A stretch of 64,000 nucleotides of DNA, from positions 1 to 64,000 of the forward strand of contig URTS01000001.1 in assembly GCA_900550685.1 (NCBI GenBank), given 5' to 3'. Of this stretch, positions 16,049 through 24,849 are shown one piece after another. Below the pieces are notes generated by a model, which was not told the DNA's origin, searched no databases, and saw nothing but the letters and a program-made list of their open reading frames with translations. The translations under genes were made by a program, and so were the position numbers. Origin of the DNA: an uncultured Oscillibacter sp. (GTDB taxonomy: Bacteria > Bacillota > Clostridia > Oscillospirales > Oscillospiraceae). How positions within the stretch are numbered: position 1 is the stretch's first letter; every line of letters begins with the position of its first letter.

Positions 16049-17110
16049 TTACTTCAGACTTGCGACGTAATCCTGAACCATGGTGAGAACTTCATCAGAG
16101 CCAGCCAGCTCGTTGAAAATGTCATAGACAGGACCAACCAAAGCCTTAAAGGCGTCCACGTCAGGGTTGTATTCGATTTCAACGCCGTGTTCTTTCATCT
16201 GGTTGTAGCATTCCTCAGTCAAGTCGTCGGTCAACTGGCGCTGATAATCGCGGGCATCATCCATCGCCTTCTGGACGATCTCCTTCTGGTTGTCGGTCAA
16301 GGTCTCCCAAGTCTTTTCGCTCATCATAACGGTGATAGGCGTATAGGAGTGGTTGGTGACGGACAGATACTTTTGAACCTCCCACATCTTGTAGCTGGCC
16401 AGTGTGGTCATTCCGTTCTCGTTGGCATCCACCGTACCGTTCTGCAAAGCAGTGAAAGTCTCGGTCATATCAATTGCCATAGGGATGGCGCCAAAAGCTT
16501 CCCAAGTAGCGGTCTGAGTCTTGGATGGGACGCAGCGAATCTTCAGGCCCTGCATATCAGAAGGCTTAACGATGGGATTGCGGTTGTTCATCAACTGGCG
16601 GACACCAGACTCAAAATAGCTGATGATGAAGGCGCCAGAGCCGTCGAACATATGGGAAATCTTCTGGCCTGGCTCTGCATCCAGCGTCTTGCGCGCCTGC
16701 TCGGCATCACCGAACACAAAGGGCAGCTCAAAGACCTGCACGGCAGGGACATAGCCGGAAATGTAGGAGCGGCCGCAAGAAACGATGTCCAGAGTTCCTT
16801 GGAACACGCCGTCCACGCAGGCGCTCAGGGAGCCCATATCACTGCCATAGTACACATCCGCAGTGATATTTCCACCAGAATACTCCTTAACCAGTTCAGC
16901 AAACTTATCATAGCCCTTGCTGATGGCATTATCAGGGGTGTTGCCGGCGGAGACAACAGTCAGGTGGACAGCCGGGTCAGAAGTGGCAGCCGGGTCAGAG
17001 GTGTTGGACTGATTGCCAGTGGAGGGAGCCGGGGATTCTGTCTTGCTTCCGCAGGCGGCAAGGCTGAGTGCCATGGCCAAAGCCAGCACGAGAGATAAGA
17101 GCTTCTTCAT
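16049..17110 (-). CDS. dctP: TRAP transporter substrate-binding lipoprotein (DctP)
   Basis: 353 residues. Lipoprotein signal with lipobox LAAC (Cys20), then a Ser/Pro/Thr linker and the DctP fold (SGGNITADVYYGSDMGS, GAIPMAIDMTETFTALQNGTVDA). The conserved arginine that binds carboxylates lies in the IRCVPSKT segment, as in DctP proteins for organic or sugar acids. AGGAGG site at ideal spacing fixes the ATG at 17110. Delivers substrate to DctQM by using a cation gradient. Confidence 0.92.
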   Translation of the reverse strand: MKKLLSLVLALAMALSLAACGSKTESPAPSTGNQSNTSDPAATSDPAVHLTVVSAGNTPDNAISKGYDKFAELVKEYSGGNITADVYYGSDMGSLSACVDGVFQGTLDIVSCGRSYISGYVPAVQVFELPFVFGDAEQARKTLDAEPGQKISHMFDGSGAFIISYFESGVRQLMNNRNPIVKPSDMQGLKIRCVPSKTQTATWEAFGAIPMAIDMTETFTALQNGTVDANENGMTTLASYKMWEVQKYLSVTNHSYTPITVMMSEKTWETLTDNQKEIVQKAMDDARDYQRQLTDDLTEECYNQMKEHGVEIEYNPDVDAFKALVGPVYDIFNELAGSDEVLTMVQDYVASLK

Positions 17111-17172
17111 TTCTTTTCCTCCTGTAATTGTTGATGTATTTAACACAAAAGTGTGTTACAAAGTGAGGTCCC

Positions 17173-18453
17173 TTACTTTGCCATCAGGCTAGGAAGGAAC
17201 AAACTGATCTGCGGCACAAACGCCACAACAATCAGACCAATCGTCGTGACGATGATGAATGGGATCGTTGCCGGTATAACCTTGTGGATAGGCCGCCCGC
17301 CGATTTGCGCCGCCATGTACATATTCAAGCCCAAGGGCGGTGTAACCATGCCAATGGAAGTAGCAGTGACCATGATAGCGCCCAAGTGTACCAAGGATAC
17401 ACCATACTGTTCCGCAATGGGGGCCAAAATGGGTGCCAAAACCATGACCGCAGGGGACGCATCCACAAAGCAACCGGTGATCAGCATGATGATCAGCACG
17501 CAGATAATAAACACAACCTTGCTGTCAGACATTGCCAGCATGGCGGTGGCCGCCTTGGTGGCAACGTGCTCGCGGCTGAGCACAAAGGAGAATGCGCAGG
17601 AACTGGCCACAATGATCATTACGTTGCCAGTGCCCTTCATCGCTTTACCCAGTGCCAGAATAAGTGATTTGAAATTCAGTTCTTTGTAGATAAACAATCC
17701 AACGATCATCGAGTAAAAACATGCCACTGCCGCAGCTTCCGTCGCGGTGAAAACACCGGAGTAGATACCACCCAGAATAATCAGCGGAGAAAGGATTGCC
17801 CAAATGGCATCTTTAAAGCTGACCCAAGCCTCTTTGAGGTCAAAGTGTCCCGTGCCCTTCCAGCCTTTTTTCCGGCACATCCAGACAGCCAACAGGCCGG
17901 TGCAGAGCACCATGACAAAGCCAGGCATCGCGCCGGCAATCAGCATGGTGCCGACGGATTGATTTGCGTTGACCGCATAGAGCACCATCACGATACTGGG
18001 TGGAATCAGAGGGCCAAAAATACCGGAGGTAGCGGTCAATGCACAGGCAAAATCCTTATCATAGCCCCGGTTGTACATTTCCGGGATCATAATGGATCCG
18101 ATCGCCGCCGTAGTGGCAATCGCGGAGCCCGACATAGCAGCGAAGAAGGCGCAGCCGACCACCACTACCATAGCTAGGCCGCCGGTAAAGTGACCTACCA
18201 TGGACATGCAGAAGCGAACCAGCCGTTTGGAAATACCCCCACCCTCCATAAGGGCACCCGCCATGATAAAAAATGGTGCTGCCAGCAGAACATAGTTATT
18301 GACACCGGACACAGTCTGCTGCATGATGACCAGCGGAGAAGTGTCCGTGAAGCAAATGATATACAGCGCCGCAGATGCGCCCATCGTGAGCGCCACCGGC
18401 AGACCGCAGATCATTGTCAGTAGAAACGTGCCGAAAAGAACCAACATTGCCAT
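17173..18453 (-). CDS. dctM: TRAP transporter large permease (DctM)
   Basis: 426 residues from the ATG at 18453, which follows AAGGAGG; a longer frame reaching 18693 overlaps the preceding gene and is not used. Twelve or so hydrophobic segments and DctM motifs: AAPFFIMAGALMEGGGI, MSGSAIATTAAIG, FGPLIPPSIVMVLYA and GMVTPPLGLNMYMA. Forms the cation-coupled channel with DctQ. Substrate follows DctP, unknown. Confidence 0.93.
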   Translation of the reverse strand: MAMLVLFGTFLLTMICGLPVALTMGASAALYIICFTDTSPLVIMQQTVSGVNNYVLLAAPFFIMAGALMEGGGISKRLVRFCMSMVGHFTGGLAMVVVVGCAFFAAMSGSAIATTAAIGSIMIPEMYNRGYDKDFACALTATSGIFGPLIPPSIVMVLYAVNANQSVGTMLIAGAMPGFVMVLCTGLLAVWMCRKKGWKGTGHFDLKEAWVSFKDAIWAILSPLIILGGIYSGVFTATEAAAVACFYSMIVGLFIYKELNFKSLILALGKAMKGTGNVMIIVASSCAFSFVLSREHVATKAATAMLAMSDSKVVFIICVLIIMLITGCFVDASPAVMVLAPILAPIAEQYGVSLVHLGAIMVTATSIGMVTPPLGLNMYMAAQIGGRPIHKVIPATIPFIIVTTIGLIVVAFVPQISLFLPSLMAK

Positions 18454-18466
18454 AGAGAGGACCTCC

Positions 18467-19306
18467 TTATACCCTGTGCATTTGACTCGCGGCCTCTTCC
18501 GTGACGCGGACGACCCTGCGTATATCCGCATATAGGCTTTCTGTAGTGAACCGGCCGTCTGGTGCGTACTCGATGCCAAGATCCGCATTGGGAGAGTAGA
18601 TTGCGATGGCCCGCAGCATCTCATCGATCTGTTGCGGAGAATAATAGCCCTCCGAATCATAAAGCGGGTAATGGCTGTCATGCTTGCCGTCATTATTATT
18701 CAGGTGATATCCGCGAATGCGGGGGCCAAGTGTTTTAATCAGCTTCACGATATCCCAACCATTCAGCATGGCATGTCCGGTATCGATAAGACAGCCGATC
18801 TCATCCGGCAGTTCCGCAAAGAGCCGAACGAACTCATCGTAATCAAAAAGTAGGTTGTCCTTCAGCGGATAGCCCACATTTTCCACCGTCATTTCAATCC
18901 CCATCTTTCGGAGCTTTTCGTACCAGCGGAGCAGCACCTCCTTTGTGCGGGCCCTTTTAGCAGACCGTTCCTCTTCAGGGAATGAACCCTCATTTGTATG
19001 AATCACCATAGAGGTCGCGTGGAACTGCTGATAATACCAGCAAGCCTTGTCGAAGCACGCTTCCATATAAGCTTCTTCCTCACTGCCTGGAACGGTGCAG
19101 ATTTCAACAAAGGGTGCGTGAATTGTGGCAGGAATGCCCGCCATATCTGTGATCTGCGCAGTCAGCCTCTCGTGAAAATCCGGGGTCTTCCACTCGGTAG
19201 CATATTCAACGCCCAGCTGAAAGTCCGGAAATGCATCGACCTGACGTTTCAGAGTCTCATAATCCGAAAACGCGATTCCATATGTCGACAAATAGATGCG
19301 GTTCAT
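18467..19306 (-). CDS. sugar-phosphate isomerase/epimerase, xylose-isomerase-like TIM barrel
   Basis: 279 residues of the AP-endonuclease-2/xylose-isomerase-like barrel: LGVEYATEW near 32, ATIHAPFVEI, MVIHTNEGS, MTVENVG (metal-ligand Glu), CLIDTGHAML (Asp/His ligands), YHLNNNDGKHDSH (His), and IEYAPDG (Glu). These are the usual metal ligands of the fold. Starts 39 bases after the phosphatase-acetyltransferase gene and precedes dctM by 13 bases, so its substrate is probably what the TRAP system imports. Exact reaction unknown. Confidence 0.85.
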   Translation of the reverse strand: MNRIYLSTYGIAFSDYETLKRQVDAFPDFQLGVEYATEWKTPDFHERLTAQITDMAGIPATIHAPFVEICTVPGSEEEAYMEACFDKACWYYQQFHATSMVIHTNEGSFPEEERSAKRARTKEVLLRWYEKLRKMGIEMTVENVGYPLKDNLLFDYDEFVRLFAELPDEIGCLIDTGHAMLNGWDIVKLIKTLGPRIRGYHLNNNDGKHDSHYPLYDSEGYYSPQQIDEMLRAIAIYSPNADLGIEYAPDGRFTTESLYADIRRVVRVTEEAASQMHRV

Positions 19307-19345
19307 GCTTGTCCTCCTCCTTCAAATTCAGTACCATATGCTGTG

Positions 19346-20482
19346 TCACGCCATCAAATGGCAGGTGATGGTAGGAGAAAACAGCGCAAGCTCCAGATAT
19401 TCCGGTAATCCGTTCATATTGTGGAACACGAACCGTTCCGCAATGGCTTCTTCCTCCGGCGTGTGCGCCTTGGCCATAGCCAGTTCGGTCAAGCCGCCAT
19501 AGCGCATCTCATGCGCACAGTAGCCAAACAACTGCAGCCCATAGCCCTTTCCCTGCAGTTCTGGGATAATATAAACGCGCTCCATCAGGCCGCAGGTCTT
19601 CGGCAGATTTTCATCAAAGCCAATGCGGGTAAAGCCGGTCAGCTTTTCTTTTAAATAGGAAAATGCAATGTAGTTGGGATGCTCCTTCAGCAGTGCCTCC
19701 GCTTCCTTCAGATAGGCAGCCCGGTCGAAAGGCCTTGTGCCACCCCGCTCCTTATAATCGGCCTCAGCCAGTTCCAGAAGTTCCTCGCTCTGTTCCGGCA
19801 GACGGCAGGGATATACCGCCATATTGACATTGTCGCCTGCCATGCCGCTCCAGGCTCGTTGCAGACGCGGTGGCAGATGGGACGCGTCATTCATAAATTC
19901 CACGCTGATATTGCCGTCCCCGTCAATATCCAGCAGACTAACAGATGTGTTGTCTCCATGGCCGAAGGACAAAACCTCCGTCATGGGTTTCCCAAGAGCT
20001 GTGCACAGCGCGGCCTTGATGCTGCAGGAATGGGATACCGCCAGCGCCACGCCTTCCTCACCAATTTCCTTGGCGATCCGCCGCAGGCCAAACAGCAAGC
20101 GGTCAGACACCTGTTGGAACGTGCTGGCTCCTGGGGCAGTCATATTCCAAGGACGGTCGCTCCAATTCCTGTGATCCTCCGGATACTCCTCAGTGATGTT
20201 GCCCCAAGCACTGTCCTCCCACACACCTGTGGTCACCTCACGCAGCAGGATACGCACCTTTACTGGCAGATCCCGTTCCTTGGCGATAGGTGCAACTGTC
20301 ATAATGGAACGGAAGGAATCGCTGGAATAGATTGCATCGATATGGATTCCTTTGAACCGGCGGCGTAGCATTTCGTTTTGCTCATAGCCTTTTGTGGTCA
20401 CCAAAGCATCCACATGAGCTTGGGTCCGGCGGCAGGCATTACCTTCCGATTCACAATGACGGATCAAATAGATCTTTGCCAT
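19346..20482 (-). CDS. histidine phosphatase fused to a GNAT acetyltransferase
   Basis: 378 residues. Residues 1-205 form a phosphoglycerate-mutase-like histidine phosphatase with the RHCESEGN motif (Arg8, His9 phospho-acceptor) and the second catalytic His in AVSHSCS. Residues about 245-378 resemble a GNAT domain: RVYIIPELQGKGYGLQLF carries the acetyl-CoA loop (QGKGYG). The two domains are in one intact frame joined by a basic linker. First gene of the TRAP operon. It may dephosphorylate and N-acetylate a sugar-derived metabolite; that is inference. Confidence 0.8.
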   Translation of the reverse strand: MAKIYLIRHCESEGNACRRTQAHVDALVTTKGYEQNEMLRRRFKGIHIDAIYSSDSFRSIMTVAPIAKERDLPVKVRILLREVTTGVWEDSAWGNITEEYPEDHRNWSDRPWNMTAPGASTFQQVSDRLLFGLRRIAKEIGEEGVALAVSHSCSIKAALCTALGKPMTEVLSFGHGDNTSVSLLDIDGDGNISVEFMNDASHLPPRLQRAWSGMAGDNVNMAVYPCRLPEQSEELLELAEADYKERGGTRPFDRAAYLKEAEALLKEHPNYIAFSYLKEKLTGFTRIGFDENLPKTCGLMERVYIIPELQGKGYGLQLFGYCAHEMRYGGLTELAMAKAHTPEEEAIAERFVFHNMNGLPEYLELALFSPTITCHLMA

Positions 20483-20498
20483 AATCTCGAACCTCTTT

Positions 20499-20507
20499 AT
20501 TAGTAAT
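20499..20507. promoter_or_regulatory. ATTACTAAT box at the TRAP operon promoter
   Basis: Minus-strand ATTACTAAT lies 25-33 bases downstream of the -10 box, as at the dehydrogenase operon (10284-10301). Confidence 0.45.
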
Positions 20508-20531
20508 TATTTGTCTCCCTTTGATACTGCA

Positions 20532-20561
20532 ATTATAGTCTTATCCTATGTGCTATTGCAA
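20532..20561 (-). promoter_or_regulatory. promoter of the TRAP operon
   Basis: TTGCAA (20561-20556), 18-base spacer, TATAAT (20537-20532) on the minus strand; 5' leader about 45 bases. Confidence 0.7.
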
Positions 20562-20743
20562 GTTTTTTTTCCAGCATTGCAGTTTTTCGCCCAAACGCAC
20601 ATTTTTCCCATGTGAAATCATCAAAGTTACCTGTTTTCCAAAAATTATTAGTGATATTTTCGGCAGATTTCATATTAAATCCTCTAGATTTGGCTATATA
20701 CTTTTTTGCGCAGCCGTCAATACAACTGACATATAAACTCCTA

Positions 20744-20812
20744 ATCGGGCAGGTGGGCATAGCCCTCATACTCACACCACCATGCGTATGATTCCGCACA
20801 CGGCAGTTCACC
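20744..20812 (-). other. group II intron 3' end (domain V/VI-like) remnant
   Basis: On the minus strand GAACTGCCGTGTGCGG, GAAT, CATACGCATGGTGGTGTG resembles domain V of the group II introns common in gut Clostridia, and the following GGGCTATGCCC hairpin and CCTGCCCGAT resemble domain VI and the 3' splice site. No intron-encoded reverse transcriptase is present, so this is a relic if real. Confidence 0.4.
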
Positions 20813-20868
20813 CCCCCAAGTGCAATGACTTGTGAGTTTCTGCACACCTGTGCAGTCTGGCAGCCTCT

Positions 20869-21132
20869 TCAGAACTGAACGCAGCAGCAGAACTATTATA
20901 TGGTGTATGCTCAGTTCTGAGCGTGAAACCATGCCGCCGATCTTTCCATAAACGCCTGCCGCCGCTATAGCCGCTCAAACGCTCTAAAACGCCCGTTGTA
21001 GGCGCTTCTGCTGGCTGCTGGGGGTTCGTTCCCCCTGTGTGTTTTCGTCTGCTTTTGCGGTTGAGCCCTGCGGTCAGTTCTGAGCGATGATTCAGAACTG
21101 ACCGTAAAATTCCCTCTATCACTCAGTTCTGA
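20869..21132. repeat. five copies of TCAGTTCTGA in alternating orientation
   Basis: Copies at 20869-20878 (reverse), 20911-20920, 21074-21083, 21092-21101 (reverse) and 21123-21132. Copies three and four form a perfect 13-bp inverted repeat around GCGATGA. No gene is evident in the stretch 20815-21200. Confidence 0.6.
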
Positions 21133-21233
21133 AAAATCGGCTCGAAAGCAAAAAAGTCCGGGCCTCCCGCCATTACGGCGGGAAACCCAGATACTTAACC
21201 GATCCCAATGGCGGTCGTATCCGGGGCGTTCCT

Positions 21234-21569
21234 GTGACCATTGGCGGCACCAGCTATGTCCCATCCCTGCCCATTGAGCAGTTGGTCAAGGAACATTTGG
21301 AGGACATTCTGCAATCCACCGCAGAGCCTGTGGAGGTCGCCATCCGCCTTTGCCTCTGCTGCATGAAAACGCAGATTTTCAACGACGGCAACAAGCGCGC
21401 CGCCGTGATCTTCGCCAATCACTATCTGATCTCCAAGGGCGGCGGTCTGTTGGTGATCCCAGAGAGCCATGTGCCGGAGTTCAAGCGCCTGCTGGTGAGT
21501 TATTATGAGGGGCGGGATGACGGAAGCATCATGACTTTCATGCGGGAGAAATGTTGGAAGACGTTTTAA
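21234..21569 (+). pseudogene. 5'-truncated Fic/Doc-family protein
   Basis: Reads LPIEQLVKEHLEDILQ, then the Fic-like core MKTQIFNDGNKRAAVIFANH, where Gln replaces the usual catalytic His and GNKR corresponds to GNGR. The reading frame stays open upstream (GGRIRGVPVTIGG) but no proper start or ribosome site is present and an inverted repeat interrupts the region, so the N-terminus is lost. Fic proteins transfer AMP or similar groups to proteins. A GTG at 21234 is the first usable start. Confidence 0.65.
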
Positions 21570-21575
21570 AATATA

Positions 21576-21618
21576 TTAGGGAACTTTTGAATCGGAATTT
21601 GGCAAAAAGGTTCCCTAA
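21576..21618. repeat. inverted repeat after the Fic fragment
   Basis: TTAGGGAAC pairs with GTTCCCTAA, with an inner TTTT/AAAA pair; may end transcription. Confidence 0.45.
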
Positions 21619-21619
21619 A

Positions 21620-21928
21620 CAATACTCCTAAAAATCACTTGTCTTTCGTTGAAGTATCTTGAAAACGACAAGGTAACGGCCAATAGCACATCTATGCACC
21701 ATTTGTAAATTAGGGCTTTAGAAGCATGCGGAAAAAGGAAAGCAGTACATCATGTGTACCAGCATGATGCCCCCGCAAATCCGTTATCCTCTATAGCCCC
21801 AAAAGTTTTGGGAACTAACTACTACCGCGAAAATCGACGTGAGTTTTGCAGCACAAAGTATCTCTTGAGATAGGCACTTATTCATTGAAATATTATCGGA
21901 TAAATCCGGGAACATTTCAATTGGCTTC
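21620..21928. other. intergenic, nothing recognised
   Basis: AT-rich, stops in all frames, no repeat or hairpin that I can support. Confidence 0.4.
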
Positions 21929-21956
21929 TTGATTTTCCTTCAAAATGATGTATAAT
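21929..21956 (+). promoter_or_regulatory. promoter of the ATPase gene
   Basis: TTGATT (21929-21934), 16-base spacer, TATAAT (21951-21956). Confidence 0.65.
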
Positions 21957-22010
21957 GTCCATTGAAAAGTAGTAAGATAATACAGATAAGTTTTCAACGG
22001 AGGATGCATC

Positions 22011-23312
22011 ATGGAAATCAAACGGGAACGCTATTTGAACAAGCTCATCTCCTTTATGTGGGATGGTCAAGTGAAGGTCATCACAGGTATTCGCCGCTGC
22101 GGTAAATCCTATCTGCTGCGCACATTGTTCAGGAATTACCTTCTCAACGATGGGGTTGCCGAAGATCATATTCTATCCTTTGAGTTGGACTTGACCCGTG
22201 ACATTCGCTATCGCAATCCGTTGGAGCTTGCGGCTCATGTGCGGGGCATTGCGGAACACAGTTCGGAGCCGTACTATCTCTTTGTGGATGAAATCCAGAT
22301 GTCCGACGAGGTACCGAATCCTTATAATCCGGACGGGAAGAAGATCACCTTTTACGACGCCCTCAACGATTTGAAATCCTTGTCCAACTTAGACATTTAT
22401 GTGACCGGCAGCAACTCCAAAATGCTGTCCTCGGACATCCTGACGGAGTTCCGGGGGCGCAGCGATGAGATTCGTGTGCATCCGCTTTCCTTTGCCGAAT
22501 TCTATTCTGCTGTTGGCGGTGACAAGCAGGACGCCTTTGATAACTACGCATTCTACGGCGGTATGCCGCTGATCCTCTCCCGCCCCAACGACGCCGCTAA
22601 AATGGCCTATCTGAAATCTCTCTTTTCCGAGGTCTACCTGAAGGACATTGTGGAGCGGAAGAAGATCAAGCGGGAGGATGTGCTGTCCGCCATTCTTGAT
22701 CTGCTCTGTTCGTCCATCGGATCTCTGACCAATCCGACCAAGGTGGCGGACACTATCAATACGAAGCAAAAGCGCAGCGGCGAAAATGTGGTTGCCTTGA
22801 ATACCGTCAAAGCCTATATGGATCACTTATCGGATTCCTTCCTTTTCACCGAATGCAAACGCTGGGACGTGAAGGGCAAAAGCTATTTTGATTACCCCAA
22901 CAAGTATTACTGCGAGGATATTGGACTGAGAAACGCCCGTATCGGCTTCCGTCAGCAGGAAATGACGCATATCATGGAGAACATCATCTATAATGAGTTA
23001 CTGCTCCGCGAATGCGCCGTGGATATCGGCATCGTGTACAGCAATGAGAAAAATGCTAAGGGCAAGATCGCTCCGGCGGCGCGGGAAATTGACTTCATTG
23101 CAGCCTCCGGCGGGAAAAAGACCTACATTCAGTCCGCCTACGCATTGGGAACAGAGGAAAAGGCCATCACCGAGAATAAGCCCTTCGCGCTGACCGGCGA
23201 TTCTTTCCCGAAGATCATCGTGCGTCATGACATTCGCAAGCGTTGGTATGATGATAACGGCATTCTCAATATCGGCGTTATCGACTTCCTGCTGGACGAT
23301 TCACTCGTCTAA
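22011..23312 (+). CDS. AAA ATPase with DUF4143-type C-terminal region
   Basis: 433 residues. P-loop GIRRCGKS (26-33), Walker B YYLFVDEIQ (about 88-96), sensor TGSNSKML, and the second half characteristic of the ATPase/DUF4143 family (VYLKDIVERKKIKRED, DYPNKYYCEDIGLRNA, ENIIYNELLLRE, and REIDFIAASGGKKTYIQ with a PD-(D/E)XK-like core). Family members are widespread, often in accessory DNA, with no settled biochemical role. GGAGG site and its own promoter; a 13-bp inverted repeat follows. Confidence 0.88.
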   Translation: MEIKRERYLNKLISFMWDGQVKVITGIRRCGKSYLLRTLFRNYLLNDGVAEDHILSFELDLTRDIRYRNPLELAAHVRGIAEHSSEPYYLFVDEIQMSDEVPNPYNPDGKKITFYDALNDLKSLSNLDIYVTGSNSKMLSSDILTEFRGRSDEIRVHPLSFAEFYSAVGGDKQDAFDNYAFYGGMPLILSRPNDAAKMAYLKSLFSEVYLKDIVERKKIKREDVLSAILDLLCSSIGSLTNPTKVADTINTKQKRSGENVVALNTVKAYMDHLSDSFLFTECKRWDVKGKSYFDYPNKYYCEDIGLRNARIGFRQQEMTHIMENIIYNELLLRECAVDIGIVYSNEKNAKGKIAPAAREIDFIAASGGKKTYIQSAYALGTEEKAITENKPFALTGDSFPKIIVRHDIRKRWYDDNGILNIGVIDFLLDDSLV

Positions 23313-23338
23313 TTTCTTCTAAAAGCAAATATGAAACC

Positions 23339-23379
23339 GCATTGAGGCGGATCTCCTTGGTTGGGGTCCGCCTCAATGC
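23339..23379. terminator. inverted repeat after the ATPase gene
   Basis: GCATTGAGGCGGA (23339-23351) pairs perfectly with TCCGCCTCAATGC (23367-23379); no T-run. Confidence 0.5.
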
Positions 23380-23395
23380 CTTCACCGGAAAAATT

Positions 23396-23665
23396 TTATG
23401 GTACACCCTTGACTTTTTCCCCCTCTTCCGGCAGCCCCAGCGCGGCATATGCCGTGATGAAGGCCGCCTCATCCAATGCCCCGCTGAGTTCTCGCCCCAG
23501 CATCCCCTCCAGCCGCCGCACTGCGGCCGCATAGTCCGGCATCTGCTGCGTGAGTCCCTCGTGGATGAGGGCAGGCAGCCGCAGATATTCCGGCGGCAGC
23601 TGCCCCAGCCGGAGGCGGAGCCGGACGAACGCCTCCCCCAGATGCCGGTCTGCAAGCGCACTCAT
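23396..23665 (-). CDS. hypothetical protein, 89 aa
   Basis: Last gene of a five-gene overlapping run. Its ATG overlaps the stop of the preceding gene (ATGA at 23662-23665). The product is alpha-helical and charged (HLGEAFVRLRLRLGQLPPEY). Not recognised. Confidence 0.6.
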   Translation of the reverse strand: MSALADRHLGEAFVRLRLRLGQLPPEYLRLPALIHEGLTQQMPDYAAAVRRLEGMLGRELSGALDEAAFITAYAALGLPEEGEKVKGVP

Positions 23666-24154
23666 AGCAGCACCCCCAGCAGCTCGTCCATCAGCTCGTC
23701 TGATGCCGCCGCCCAGTCGTCCGGGTATCCTGCCCAGGCCGTGCCGGTATGCGCCAGCTCGTCCAGCTCGTCCGAATGCTCCAGGCAGTAGTCTGCGAGC
23801 GCTTCCCAGGCCAGGCCGGGGGTGGAGCAGCTCCGGATGAACGCAGCCTCAGCGGTGACTCCCCGCCGCATCTCCCAGCTCTGGCTGGCGTGGTCCCAGC
23901 AGAGGCTCCAGCGTCCGGGCTCCGTGTCTGGGGCGTGGACGGCCGCCAGCTCCGCGCGCGGCATCTTGGGAAAGAGGGTGGGGAAACGCGTGCCGGGCCG
24001 CACGATGATGCGGAATCCGGTGGGGGCGTGTGCGGTTCCGCCGTCCCGCCACCCATCGGGGATGGCAGGCAGAACGGGCGTCCAGCCGAGGCTGGGGGTG
24101 GTACGCGAGACGGTGCCCCAGGGGGTGCTGCAGATATATCCGACAATATTGTCC
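23662..24154 (-). CDS. hypothetical protein, 163 aa
   Basis: From the ATG at 24154 the product starts MDNIVGYICSTPWGTVSRTT and ends in an acidic helical tail (SDELMDELLGVLL). Trp-rich, no membrane segment or signal. The preceding AGGAGG site supports this start over one at 24186. Fourth gene of the run; a CCCGGAGCC/GGCTCCGGG hairpin at 24207-24233 lies upstream. Function unknown. Confidence 0.6.
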
Positions 24155-24236
24155 ATAGGAATCCTCCTCTCTCCCAGACCGGACAACTCTCAGGGAGATC
24201 TCGTATTTCCCGGAGCCGGGGCTCCGGGCTCTGATT

Positions 24237-24602
24237 TTATTGCTCCTGTGGCGGCTGCCAAACCGCTTCCATCATCCACGTTCCCGGCCCCCATACATTC
24301 GGAACAACCCGGATTCTGTCCCCGTGCCACATGGCAATCAGAGCGGAGTCTCTGGAGAAGTACAGCTTGCCCTCCGGCTCGAACCGCTCGGCCCACTCCG
24401 GCGGCACGCGGTCCGGTGTCCACTCCTCAGGCGGCATAGCTCCCGGCGCGTACCGCTCCATCCATGCTGCGTACACGTCACGGAACTCCGTGGAGTTCTG
24501 CGGGATACAGCCGTCCAGGATCTCTGCTATGAGGCTCGGCGCGATGTTGCGCACCTGCGGTCCCTCATCGGGCATGATGCCGTAAATATGCATTTCAATC
24601 AT
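24237..24602 (-). CDS. hypothetical protein, 121 aa
   Basis: Starts MIEMHIYGIMPDEGPQVRNI; overlaps the preceding gene by eight bases. Its first 50 residues parallel those of that gene (an I-x-Y-x-x-x-P-x-G opening, then a PxxSxEF...AAxxW block), so the two look like diverged paralogues. Function unknown. Confidence 0.6.
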   Translation of the reverse strand: MIEMHIYGIMPDEGPQVRNIAPSLIAEILDGCIPQNSTEFRDVYAAWMERYAPGAMPPEEWTPDRVPPEWAERFEPEGKLYFSRDSALIAMWHGDRIRVVPNVWGPGTWMMEAVWQPPQEQ

Positions 24603-24849
24603 GTTCCATCACCCACCTAACATTCTCTCCGTCGTTGAACGAAATCTCGTCGCTGCCATCCAGCGAGAACCCATCATCACGGAACGACGGGCCGTCTTCA
24701 TCGTCGAGTTCGTGCCACCACTTCAGCGCTGCCTGCATGAACTCTTCCGAGGTCTTAGGGAGTCCTCCGCAGCAGCGTATTATCGCCTCGGCATCGAGCT
24801 CGAACTTGTCCCCCGTCGGTTTGTATACGGAGTATACTTTAATCCCCAT
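24595..24849 (-). CDS. hypothetical protein, 84 aa
   Basis: ATG at 24849 overlaps the stop of the preceding gene as TAATG. Product MGIKVYSVYKPTGDKFELDA continues with CCGGLPKTSEEFMQAALKWW and an acidic tail. Probably a paralogue of its downstream neighbour. Function unknown. Confidence 0.6.
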   Translation of the reverse strand: MGIKVYSVYKPTGDKFELDAEAIIRCCGGLPKTSEEFMQAALKWWHELDDEDGPSFRDDGFSLDGSDEISFNDGENVRWVMEHD

